Source: Pantoea vagans (GTDB lineage: Bacteria; Pseudomonadota; Gammaproteobacteria; Enterobacterales; Enterobacteriaceae). Taken from it: DNA of 64,000 nt. Location: assembly GCF_001506165.1 (NCBI RefSeq), contig NZ_CP011427.1:3348001-3412000 (forward strand). Reading direction: 5' to 3'. The notes under the pieces are model-generated. The model was not told the origin of the DNA and made no database searches. It saw only the letters and a list, made by a program, of their open reading frames with translations. Every line of letters begins with the position of its first letter. Within the stretch, counting starts at the first letter, position 1. Below are positions 35,143 to 44,006 of this stretch, piece after piece. The position numbers were made by a program, and so were the translations under genes.

Positions 35143-37958
35143 ATAATCTCCTTCAGAGTGGTCTGTAAACTGGTAAGTTGCTCGTCATAATTATCAAACC
35201 CAGGCTTTTGTCCAAACACACAATGGGTACACCAGACTTGTAAATCATCATCGGAAAATGAGGTGATTATCACTTGCAATAGAATTAAACCAACCTGAAC
35301 TTGCCACGATGCCAGAATACCTAATAACCGTAGCGCCCCTGTTCGAGCAACGAAGCCAGCCCCAATTTTCTCTCCACTTTGCAATGCAAGTTGTGCTGCT
35401 CTGCCGCCACCACTTTCCCCCAGAGAAGCTAAAGTTCCTGCTGAAGATAAAAATTGTCCTAAATACTTCACTAAACCAACCACATCAACAACTGCTTTAA
35501 TCGTATAAAAACAAACCATACCAAATCGGTTCTGATCAAATGACTTCTTACCATTCATCACATCAAGATATACAGTCGCCACAGATGCAGTCGCACCCAG
35601 GAGTGCCCCTGAAAGCTTTATGCTTTCAATGGTCTTTACTGCCGATGCCTCACCCTTTTCAAAAGCTGGTAGTATTAGGTCGCTGATAAGCGATAAAGCG
35701 CTTAACCCACTAGCAGCAAGCGCTGCCTGGCTTTTAATATCACTTTCTTTAACTTGACTCGTCAAATAAGCCAAATCCAAACCATTAAGGAATAACATTA
35801 ATAGGCCAAGGCGGGAGGTTTTTATTGTTGTTGGCCCTCCATCGCTTTTAGAAAATTCATTCCAGGCATCATTTAACTTTGCGTACTCTTTTAACCGCTT
35901 ATTATTCTCAGGCAGAAACCTCTTATCACTTTGTAGATCATGCAATATCTGGCTTCTGAGCTTTGGCATCTCCCTGAACTGGATATCCAGATGTGAGATA
36001 AAGTGTTGATAGGGTACGCCAGCTCTCAGTGAGAAGATGGTTTTATAGATAGTATGTACCAGACCATCTAATTTATTTCCTAAACGCCCAAAGTTAAAGA
36101 CGCGCTCTCCGACAGTTGCTAAGAATAAGTCTGACTTACCAAATGCACGATTAAGCCAGTCGGCGTTTTCTGGCAGTGCTTTAGCAGACTCTTTGATCGC
36201 TTTAGAAACAAAGCCGGTGTATTTTTTCAAATCCCCGGCTTTTGCAACTACTGCCAATAAAACCGGCGTAGATGTCGGATCGGTATCGTTGTTATGGCTT
36301 TTCGCCGATGACAGCAGAACTTCAAGCTCACTCTTAACCTCAGGGTTATTCCCCGCCACCGTATTCCAGACCAGGTTGCTATCATTGGCGGTACTTTGCT
36401 CCTGCACCCAACGGTCCAGCAGAGCTACCCCCTGAGCGGTATTGCTTATACCGCTGATTGCTACGCTAACAATACTGGCGTAGCGGTAATTATCCATAAA
36501 TTCGGTGGTCTTATAATCCTGCAGCGTGGCGATAAACAATTTTGCCTCAAGCCATTTCACTACATTCGCCACACGCGCTTCATATTCCGCTTTGACCTGC
36601 GCGCTAAAGGTGGTGTAACAATCCACAAACTTCTGTCGCTTCTGCGTATTCAATCTGGCTTCATATTTTTTCCAGCTGTTCTTGCGCCATTCTGCATCAA
36701 TACCAGGGTAGGTTGCTTTCCACGCCTCAACTTTCTGTTTCAGCGCGGCAAACTGCCCTTTACGCACAGTCACATCTTTCATGTTGAAACGCATCATCTC
36801 TGATTGATACATGTCAGTCGGCACTTTCTCTAGCTGCCACTGCTCGACTTCATCGCATTCACTCAGCAATTGGTTTTGCATCTCAGGACGTTCGGCAAAA
36901 TTACTACGAATGCCGGCACGCTGTTTAATCATCTGCTCTGAATCAATGCCACCTCGCGACAGCGCTGAACGTCTGTTACTCAAATCTGCACTGGCGGCAT
37001 CGCTGAGTAATCCCTGTACGGTGGTGAGATCGGTGTGGGTTTTCAGCTCAAACGCTTTCTCTTCGAAAAACTGCGTCTGACGCCCTGCCACATCCATACT
37101 CCAGCAGTTTAGTTCGTGTACGATGCCTACTGCATCCCATAGTGGAAGCAGCAGCGGCGGGCACGCTTTGCCGTCTTTATTGAGGCTACGGCTTTGCATT
37201 TTTTCCGCAGTCACGGCACTTTTACTGCGACGAGTCAGTGCCCAAGGGTAAAGTGTTGAGACGCGCTCCAGTAAATGTTGATTAAAGCCGTAGTTATCGG
37301 CTCCGGCTCTGCTTTCCGCTTCTGACGGCGTACTAATGGTATTGCTCAGCACAAACGAGCGAAAGTTCACTGAGGGTAGAATGTTCTCAACCCCAACATC
37401 CTGATATTCAATCACACTCTGCAACGACTGAGCATTCGCTTGGGTAGCTCCAGCCTGCTGCGCTTGATTCATCCATTGTGCTGGCTGGATTTTTTGCATG
37501 CGTGCATCGCGGGCGCCACTCTCCTGCTTGTAGCGATTAAGTGTGGTTTCACTCCAGGCATGCTGACTGAAGGCCAGCCACACATCGCCGCATTTTTCCG
37601 GCTCCGCAATACAAAAAAACTCGACCATGGCGGCATCATGTTGCTTCGAATGGCAAGAGGGCGTGCTCTGCGCGACGGGTGCATCAGCATGTGTTTGCAA
37701 CCAAAGCGAACCGTCATCAGCGATGCTATAACACTGCCAGTAATTGCTGCCCTGCGGCCCTTGCGCATAGAACAGATAGAGGAAGCCGCGTCGCATTGCC
37801 CTGAGTGCATACTGGTCGCCATGATCCAGCGGCACGCCGGTTACAGGTGCGCTTTGTGCCCATGCAGGCAACGTCGTGGGAATGGTTTTAGGAACGACGG
37901 CATAACGCACCGGCAAAATGGCCAGTCCGGTGGAATTACATTCGTTATTACAAGCCAT
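35139..37958 (-). CDS. VasX-like T6SS membrane-targeting effector
   Basis: Putative antibacterial effector of 939 residues delivered by VgrG/PAAR. The N-terminus (AILPVRYAVVPKT, about 13-25, and ALRAMRRGFLYLFYAQGPQG, about 51-70) matches the VasX / BTH_I2691-type N-terminal region by recollection. The long helical middle is followed by hydrophobic stretches in the last 220 residues (LGLLMLFLNGLDLAYL, about 717-732; LAASGLSALSLISDLILPAF; LSGALLGATASVATVYLDV; LLGILASWQVQVGLILLQVII, about 875-895), consistent with a colicin-like pore-forming module. It ends with a CTHC-containing tail. It lies directly after the PAAR gene and overlaps a putative immunity gene. Confidence 0.82.
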   Translation of the reverse strand: MACNNECNSTGLAILPVRYAVVPKTIPTTLPAWAQSAPVTGVPLDHGDQYALRAMRRGFLYLFYAQGPQGSNYWQCYSIADDGSLWLQTHADAPVAQSTPSCHSKQHDAAMVEFFCIAEPEKCGDVWLAFSQHAWSETTLNRYKQESGARDARMQKIQPAQWMNQAQQAGATQANAQSLQSVIEYQDVGVENILPSVNFRSFVLSNTISTPSEAESRAGADNYGFNQHLLERVSTLYPWALTRRSKSAVTAEKMQSRSLNKDGKACPPLLLPLWDAVGIVHELNCWSMDVAGRQTQFFEEKAFELKTHTDLTTVQGLLSDAASADLSNRRSALSRGGIDSEQMIKQRAGIRSNFAERPEMQNQLLSECDEVEQWQLEKVPTDMYQSEMMRFNMKDVTVRKGQFAALKQKVEAWKATYPGIDAEWRKNSWKKYEARLNTQKRQKFVDCYTTFSAQVKAEYEARVANVVKWLEAKLFIATLQDYKTTEFMDNYRYASIVSVAISGISNTAQGVALLDRWVQEQSTANDSNLVWNTVAGNNPEVKSELEVLLSSAKSHNNDTDPTSTPVLLAVVAKAGDLKKYTGFVSKAIKESAKALPENADWLNRAFGKSDLFLATVGERVFNFGRLGNKLDGLVHTIYKTIFSLRAGVPYQHFISHLDIQFREMPKLRSQILHDLQSDKRFLPENNKRLKEYAKLNDAWNEFSKSDGGPTTIKTSRLGLLMLFLNGLDLAYLTSQVKESDIKSQAALAASGLSALSLISDLILPAFEKGEASAVKTIESIKLSGALLGATASVATVYLDVMNGKKSFDQNRFGMVCFYTIKAVVDVVGLVKYLGQFLSSAGTLASLGESGGGRAAQLALQSGEKIGAGFVARTGALRLLGILASWQVQVGLILLQVIITSFSDDDLQVWCTHCVFGQKPGFDNYDEQLTSLQTTLKEIM

Positions 37959-37982
37959 GGTAGAGTCCTTTACGCTTCACGT

Positions 37983-38249
37983 TTATTTATTGAAGATTTG
38001 TGCTTGCGCCACGACGCGATGATCACTGCAACGGCACATGACCTTATCTTGATCCTGCACCAATCGAGTGGATCCATTCATTATGCCGTCACAAGTCCCC
38101 GATATCGGGAATGTGCCTTTGCAACTCAGGCAGCTTGCCATGTCTCCATGCTGTGCAACCTGTTTGCCCTGTTCGAAATAATTGGATGTCGCCGTGATAA
38201 TGCTGCCATTGGTGGTGCGATCACCCATGCAGGCCAGTTTCTTTGTCAT
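37983..38249 (-). CDS. PAAR-domain spike tip protein
   Basis: Small 88-residue PAAR protein that sharpens the VgrG trimer and can attach effectors. MTKKLACMGDRTTNGSIITA at the start and the paired GDMASC...CKGTFPISG region are typical; six cysteines and several histidines could bind the tip metal. ATG 38249 has GGAG upstream. It is between vgrG (18-base gap) and the VasX-like effector, the usual order for a VgrG-PAAR-effector cassette. Confidence 0.9.
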   Translation of the reverse strand: MTKKLACMGDRTTNGSIITATSNYFEQGKQVAQHGDMASCLSCKGTFPISGTCDGIMNGSTRLVQDQDKVMCRCSDHRVVAQAQIFNK

Positions 38250-38267
38250 ATTTTCTCCAGGCTTGTC

Positions 38268-40655
38268 TTATTCACTCAGAGTGACGAAAGATTCTTGCCC
38301 ACGGGCAGCAGAAATCACGCCAGGAGCACAACCTTGCGGCAATTGCGCTGCTGCATTGAGGCTTGCTGAGCCCTGGCGTTGAATGGTGGGGGTTTTCATT
38401 ACGACGTTACTGGGCGCACCCATCTCTATCTGACCATCTTTAATGCGGATGAAAGCACCGCCGCAGGTGAGTAGTAGTTCGGTTTTCGCCGTCACCACCA
38501 CTTTGTCATCCTGGCTGGCAATCGTAAGCTGCTTCTGTGCAAGGAGGTCGAGTGCATCACTTTGTGCCTGAACTTCAACTTTTCCTTTTGCCGCAAACAT
38601 TTTGATGCCTAACCGATGGGCAAACAGACTCAATGTATCCCCTACCGCCAACGTAAACTTTTTAGCGATGCTGATATCACCGTCGGCGCCAGAGGTGGCA
38701 ATTAAATTTTCACCCGCTGAAAGCTGTAGGCTGCTGGGTGTCACCTGCGCAATCCCCTCCGGGGCTGACATGAGAAGCGTCCGTTGCTTGAGCTCTTTCA
38801 GTGATTCATTCATCAGTGCCGTTTGCTTTTCCAGATCGGCCAGCTCGGCTTTCGCGGCATCGGCTGCATGGCGTAGCCCTTGCGTAACCTGCCTGGCGTT
38901 TTCCAGTTCGCTTAATGCCGCCTGCATATCCAACGCCTGCCCCTGCGCCAGCTCCTGACCATCCGCACTAATAAACAGACCTTTCCCTGCACGAATCGCA
39001 CCCCAGCTGTCACTGCGCAGTTCAAAGCCTTCGCCACGCTGGGTGCGTTCACCATCGACCAAATGGCCAAGGTTTAGCTGGCTTTTACCGCCGTATTCGG
39101 TGGAGAGTTTGATGTGCTCTTTGCCGCGCTCATCTTCCATGCGCAGCTTGTTGTTGGCCGGGGTGCGAATCACGTTGCGCTTGTGGTTGGCGGCACTGAC
39201 GTGATCTTCATTGCGCGAGTCGTGCAGCGCATAAGCGATATAAGGACGATCGGGATTGCCCGCTTCGAAGGCGATCGCCACTTCGGTGCCCGCGATCAGC
39301 GGCATATGCCAACCGTAGGTATCGCCGCTGTACGGTTTCGCCAGACGCACCCACAGACTTTCGTAACCGGTTTTCCACTGCGTCAGGTCGAAGTCAAACT
39401 TCACCTTGTAGCGACCGCTCTCATCCAGATGCGCGTAGGTGTCATTTTCCGTCACGCTGGTAACGCGTGCCTGCAAGGTCCCGGCGATGGTGGGGCGTTT
39501 GAGCAGTGGCGGGCGGTAGCCCACAGTTTCGCTGTAAGGAATACCTTGCCAGCTGAGCGTAAATGACGCGTCACGGCCGCCCTGAGCGCTGATGGCGGTG
39601 ATCACCACGCCCGCAGTAAACAGCGGTGGCACATCACCGATGATTTCCAGCATCTGCCCTGGTTGCAGTGTAGCCGCGTTGCTGGCACCGCTCAGTTGAT
39701 GCTGGGCGTTGAGCAAACGTTCGTGGCGCAAACGGGCATAGAAGGCACCGGTTTCTGTTTCGGCGTCCTGCTGCGCGCCTTGCGTCAGGTAGTTATCGCT
39801 ATAGCGATAGACTTCGCCATAAGCAGTGCTGTCGGCACCGGCATCACCGTCGGTGAGCAAGCCGTTTTGCGCATCGCGATAGTTGTAATCTTTGACTTTG
39901 ACCGCCTGGCTCACCACCTGGTGGCTGCTGCTGAGCTTCCACACCGATTCGGTGGCGCCGTCGTTCATGCCCGAGAGAGCGCGCAGCGGCAGTGACACAT
40001 CAAACTGATAGAACTGCTGGTCGTCAGCGAAAATCACGATCTCTTGCTGCATGCGGCTGTCGGCTGCAAAGCGATACCAGATGCCCACTTCAGACAGCAG
40101 ACGCTCGATAAACGCCAGATCCGATTCTTGCCACTGCATCACCTGTTCGCGACGCGGATAAGTGCCACGCAGGCGGAACTCAAATTGCCAGCCTTCAAAC
40201 TGGTGATTATCACGCAGGATCTGTTCAACGATCTCCGGTACTGACTGGTTCTGGAAAATCGCCGGACGGCTGGCATTGCCCAGCAGCGCCAGTCGTGGCT
40301 CCAGCGTGACCTGATAGCGGGTTTCATCCAGCGAAGAAGAGAGACGTTGGAATTGGGTGATCACGCCATGCACGGTACGCGGTGATTCCATGCCCGGCAG
40401 AGAAAAACCCGCGAGCTGCATACCCGGCGCATTGAAGCTGAAGCTGGCGTTTTTTAGCAGCATCTGTTGCGGCGTGATGCCGCTGTCGAGGCTGCTAAAA
40501 ATGATCTGATAACCATAAAGACCACTCAGCGCTTCATCCCCTGTAAAGGATTCCACATCCAGCGCCGCTGCACCGCCCTCCACCTTAAGGTCATAACGGT
40601 TCATCGAGCCACTTAAGGTCTGGCCGATTTTTGTCGCGATATCTGCCAGCGCCAT
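38268..40655 (-). CDS. vgrG: T6SS spike protein VgrG (TssI)
   Basis: Trimeric puncturing spike. The 795 residues contain the gp27-like part (GYQIIFSSLDSGITPQQMLLK; QWQESDLAFIERLLSEVGIWYRF, about 152-174), the gp5 OB domain and needle (WVRLAKPYSGDTYGWHMPLIAGTEV, about 430-454; ANHKRNVIRTPANNKLRMED, about 486-505), and a DUF2345-like C-terminal extension from about residue 540 that begins with a helical stretch (ENARQVTQGLRHAADAAKAE). No enzymatic C-terminal domain is evident, so cargo is likely carried through PAAR. The ATG overlaps the clpV stop (TAATG). Confidence 0.94.
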   Translation of the reverse strand: MALADIATKIGQTLSGSMNRYDLKVEGGAAALDVESFTGDEALSGLYGYQIIFSSLDSGITPQQMLLKNASFSFNAPGMQLAGFSLPGMESPRTVHGVITQFQRLSSSLDETRYQVTLEPRLALLGNASRPAIFQNQSVPEIVEQILRDNHQFEGWQFEFRLRGTYPRREQVMQWQESDLAFIERLLSEVGIWYRFAADSRMQQEIVIFADDQQFYQFDVSLPLRALSGMNDGATESVWKLSSSHQVVSQAVKVKDYNYRDAQNGLLTDGDAGADSTAYGEVYRYSDNYLTQGAQQDAETETGAFYARLRHERLLNAQHQLSGASNAATLQPGQMLEIIGDVPPLFTAGVVITAISAQGGRDASFTLSWQGIPYSETVGYRPPLLKRPTIAGTLQARVTSVTENDTYAHLDESGRYKVKFDFDLTQWKTGYESLWVRLAKPYSGDTYGWHMPLIAGTEVAIAFEAGNPDRPYIAYALHDSRNEDHVSAANHKRNVIRTPANNKLRMEDERGKEHIKLSTEYGGKSQLNLGHLVDGERTQRGEGFELRSDSWGAIRAGKGLFISADGQELAQGQALDMQAALSELENARQVTQGLRHAADAAKAELADLEKQTALMNESLKELKQRTLLMSAPEGIAQVTPSSLQLSAGENLIATSGADGDISIAKKFTLAVGDTLSLFAHRLGIKMFAAKGKVEVQAQSDALDLLAQKQLTIASQDDKVVVTAKTELLLTCGGAFIRIKDGQIEMGAPSNVVMKTPTIQRQGSASLNAAAQLPQGCAPGVISAARGQESFVTLSE

Positions 40656-43300
40656 TATGCGTTCTCCCCATGCTGTGCCGTCAGGCTCAGGGTGATGCCG
40701 GTTTCATCATCGAAGCCCAGCGTCAGGTGCGTCGGTTTCTCCTGCTGCGCCAGTTGCTGCAGCAGCGTTTGCGACAGCACCGGCAAAATCTGCTGGTTCA
40801 GCAAGCTGTCGATGTTGCGTGCACCGCTGTCCGGCAGCAGACAAGCGCTGACCAGCGTGTCATACAGGCTCTCCTCGATGTGGCACTGCAGGCCGTAGTG
40901 ACGTTGCAGCCGTTTGGCGACCTGCCCCAGTTTGATCCTGACGATTTCGCGCAGCGCCGCTGCATTGAGTGGGCGATAGATCACCGTCTGGAATCGCGCC
41001 AGCAGCGCAGGCTGGAAGTGACCGCGCAGGATTGGATGCAGCAGTTCATTGACTGTGCTGGCCGGAGCTTCCGGCTGCTGCTCCAGCAGTGCCATCAGTT
41101 CATCGCTGCCGAGGTTGGAAGTCATTAATATCACGGTATTGCGGAAGTCGATTTCACGCCCTTCGCCATCGCGCATCACGCCACGATCGAACACCTGATA
41201 GAACAGGTTGAGGACATCGCGGTGCGCTTTTTCCACTTCATCCAGCAGCACCACGCTATAAGGGCGTTTGCGTACCGCTTCAGTGAGAATGCCGCCCTGA
41301 CCGTATCCTACGTAACCCGGCGGCGAGCCTTTCAGCTGCGATACGGTATGCGCTTCCTGATACTCCGAGAGGTTGATGGTGATCAGCGCACGTTCGCCGC
41401 CAAACAGCGTGTCGGCCAGCGCCAGCGCCGATTCGGTTTTACCCACGCCGCTCGGTCCCACCAGCAGGAATACCCCCAGCGGGCCGTTTTCTGCCGTCAG
41501 GCCGGTTTTCGCGGCACGCAGACGCTGAGCAATCGCGTGCAATCCGACATCCTGGCCAATCACCCGTTTGCCCAACTGCTGTTCCAGTTCGAGCAGGTTG
41601 GTCTGTTCATCTTTCAGCAAACTGCCCAGCGGCACGCCGGTCCAGTCGGCAATCACTTCTGCCACGCTGCGCGCATCCACATCCAGCGACAGCAGTGGCG
41701 CGTTGCCCTGCAGCGTGCTGAGTTGCTGCTGTAGATCGCTTAAAGTCGCGCCCTGCTCCGGCTGCTGGCGAGCTGTAAGGATCTGCTCTGCCAGCGTTTT
41801 TTCCTGCTGGAAGCGCAGTTCAAGCGCGGAGCATTGGGTTTGCAGCGCGCTGCGTTGTTCCGCCAGCGTGGTCAGGCGCGTGGCATCACCTTGGGGATTG
41901 AGTGCCAGATCGTCCTCAATCGCCTGTTGTTCCATCGCCAGTGCCGCGAGCTGCGCCTGCAACTGCATCAGCGCTTCTGGCTGCGTGTCGAGGCTCATGC
42001 GCACACGCGCACTGGCGGTATCCAGCAGATCCACCGCCTTATCCGGCAGTTGGCGGGCGGTGAGGTAACGACGCGAAAGCGTCACCGCTGCCTGAATCGC
42101 CGCATCCTGAATGTGTACGCCATGATGTTGTGCGTAGCGAGATTTCAGGCCGCGCAGCATCAGAGTGGCGTTGGCGTCATCTGGTTCATCCACTTTGACC
42201 ATTTGAAAGCGACGCTCCAAAGCGGCATCGCGTTCGAAATACTGTTTGTACTCTGACCAGGTGGTAGCGGCGATGGTGCGCAGTTCGCCACGCGCCAACG
42301 CGGGTTTCAGCAGGTTAGCGGCATCCGCGCCACCCGCCTGGTTGCCCGCACCGATAAGGGTGTGGGCTTCATCAATAAACAGCAGCACCGGTTCAGGGGA
42401 TTGCTGGACGGCATCGATCACGCTTTTCAGGCGCTGCTCAAACTCCCCTTTCACTCCCGCACCTGCCTGCAAAATACCCAGGTCAAGGGTGCGCAGTGAA
42501 ACCGGCTTCAGGCTTTCCGGCACGTTGCCCTCGGCAATGCGCAGCGCCAGTCCTTCTACCAACGCGGTTTTACCCACACCCGGCTCGCCGACCATAATCG
42601 GATTGTTTTTGCGGCGGCGAGAGAGGATATCGATCATCTGGCGGATTTCATTATCGCGGCCAAGTACCGGATCGATGTTGCCTGCACGCGCCTGCGCGGT
42701 GAGGTCGTGGGTAAACTTGTTCAGTACCTGCTGCAGCGCGTCAGACAAGGTCTGTTTGCCGTTCAATGCGGGTGGCGCGTTGTCATCCGCCAGCACCGTT
42801 GCACTCTCCGCCAGCGCCTGCTGTTCGGGACGCTCTTCTGACTGAGCGTCCAGCAGCGGACGCAGTCGTTGCAGTTGGGTAGCGCTCAAACTCAGTAGCG
42901 GCCAGGCCTGTTGCGCGTGCAGCCAGGCCGGTTGGGTGATCAACGCCTGCAACAGATGTGCAGAGCGAATCGATGTCGCATTCTCTTCCAGCGAGGCCAC
43001 CAGCCAGGCGGATTGCAGCAGGCCACTGAGCGCGGAAGAGAGCTGAGGACGCTGGGTGACGCTGTGCGGCAAGGTCTCAAGATGGCTGAGCAGCGATTGC
43101 CACAGCCCATCCAGATCCCACTCATAGCGGCGGGCTACGGTGACGATATCGCCTTCACCGCTTTCCAGCAGTTTCAACAGCCAGTGCTCCACGGTAATTT
43201 CCCGGTGTGCGCGGGTTTGGCAGAGCGCGGCGGCGGCGTCCAGCGCCCGAGCGCAAAAGGGGTTTAGTCGGCGAAGTAAAGCAGGTGAAGAGATGTCCAT
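40655..43300 (-). CDS. clpV: T6SS sheath-recycling ATPase ClpV (TssH)
   Basis: AAA+ unfoldase that disassembles contracted TssBC sheaths. The 881 residues show an N domain with RRLNPFCARALDAAAALC, the first Walker A GEPGVGKTALVEG (about 239-251) with Walker B LLFIDEAHTLIGAG, a coiled-coil insertion (about 430-540) and a second Walker A GPSGVGKTESALA (about 615-627) with VVLLDEVEKAH. ATG 43300. It is followed by vgrG with a one-base overlap. Confidence 0.96.
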   Translation of the reverse strand: MDISSPALLRRLNPFCARALDAAAALCQTRAHREITVEHWLLKLLESGEGDIVTVARRYEWDLDGLWQSLLSHLETLPHSVTQRPQLSSALSGLLQSAWLVASLEENATSIRSAHLLQALITQPAWLHAQQAWPLLSLSATQLQRLRPLLDAQSEERPEQQALAESATVLADDNAPPALNGKQTLSDALQQVLNKFTHDLTAQARAGNIDPVLGRDNEIRQMIDILSRRRKNNPIMVGEPGVGKTALVEGLALRIAEGNVPESLKPVSLRTLDLGILQAGAGVKGEFEQRLKSVIDAVQQSPEPVLLFIDEAHTLIGAGNQAGGADAANLLKPALARGELRTIAATTWSEYKQYFERDAALERRFQMVKVDEPDDANATLMLRGLKSRYAQHHGVHIQDAAIQAAVTLSRRYLTARQLPDKAVDLLDTASARVRMSLDTQPEALMQLQAQLAALAMEQQAIEDDLALNPQGDATRLTTLAEQRSALQTQCSALELRFQQEKTLAEQILTARQQPEQGATLSDLQQQLSTLQGNAPLLSLDVDARSVAEVIADWTGVPLGSLLKDEQTNLLELEQQLGKRVIGQDVGLHAIAQRLRAAKTGLTAENGPLGVFLLVGPSGVGKTESALALADTLFGGERALITINLSEYQEAHTVSQLKGSPPGYVGYGQGGILTEAVRKRPYSVVLLDEVEKAHRDVLNLFYQVFDRGVMRDGEGREIDFRNTVILMTSNLGSDELMALLEQQPEAPASTVNELLHPILRGHFQPALLARFQTVIYRPLNAAALREIVRIKLGQVAKRLQRHYGLQCHIEESLYDTLVSACLLPDSGARNIDSLLNQQILPVLSQTLLQQLAQQEKPTHLTLGFDDETGITLSLTAQHGENA

Positions 43301-43456
43301 AATAGTCCCGTCCTATGGCAAAAAATCGGGGCATTCATCGTGTTGCGCCATGGCTACCGCACGACCGAGGATCGTTCGTTGGGTAGAACAGCAAGTTGTG
43401 CGATGAATCCAGTCACTGACGCATCGATGTCAATGAGGTACGTAACAGCAGAACAG

Positions 43457-43474
43457 GCGCCCCACACGGGGCGC
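43457..43474 (-). terminator. Hairpin after hcp
   Basis: Perfect 7-bp GC stem GCGCCCC / GGGGCGC with loop ACAC in the 198-base hcp-clpV gap, 24 bases past the hcp stop. The minus-strand sequence after it has only a weak T content, so it may be a partial terminator or an RNA stabiliser that lets hcp be made in excess over clpV. Confidence 0.5.
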
Positions 43475-43498
43475 ACTGAGATTACTCACGCAGCGGCA

Positions 43499-43990
43499 TT
43501 ACGCCTGTGCGCGCTCATTCCAGGAATCGGAGTGAATGATGTTGCCGTCTTTGTAGGTCCAGATAACTTTTTCATAGCGCAGCTCAACCACTTCCAGGTG
43601 GTTGTGCTTCTCTTTGGCGGGATCTTTGATGTCATGCATCAGCGGAGCCACTTTCACCACCTTCACGTTTTCCAGCTTGGTGTTGAAATACTCTTTTTCC
43701 TGACCGGCATCGTCGATTTTGTACCATTTGAATTCAGCTGATTTCAGGGTCTGGCCTGAAGTCACCGCCTTATAGAGATACGGGGTTGAAGAATCGACTT
43801 CTTTAGTAAACACTAACGGCGCGTGCACGCGGGTTCCGGTCAGCTTGCCAGTGTTGTTGTCCGTTGGGATGTACAGCGCATGGTCCAGTGCCACGACTTC
43901 GATGCTGCCTTCACGGTTCTGTACAGTAACGGAACCTTTGATATCAGCACCGCCGTCGTCCTTCAGCCAAAGGTATGCTGGAATAGCCAT
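43499..43990 (-). CDS. hcp: T6SS inner-tube protein Hcp (TssD)
   Basis: Hexameric tube protein expelled during firing. Start ATG 43990 (MAIPAYLWLKDDGG, 163 residues), preceded by AGGAGTTAATC; the frame is open further upstream, but that would overlap the preceding gene and add an unrelated segment. Family features are DIKGSVTVQNREGSIEVVALDH, GKLTGTRVHAPLVFTKEVDSSTPYLYKAV and the C-terminal ELRYEKVIWTYKDGNIIHSDSW. It is 16 bases after the OmpA-domain gene and followed by a GC hairpin. Confidence 0.96.
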   Translation of the reverse strand: MAIPAYLWLKDDGGADIKGSVTVQNREGSIEVVALDHALYIPTDNNTGKLTGTRVHAPLVFTKEVDSSTPYLYKAVTSGQTLKSAEFKWYKIDDAGQEKEYFNTKLENVKVVKVAPLMHDIKDPAKEKHNHLEVVELRYEKVIWTYKDGNIIHSDSWNERAQA

Positions 43991-44006
43991 GATTAACTCC
44001 TGTTGT

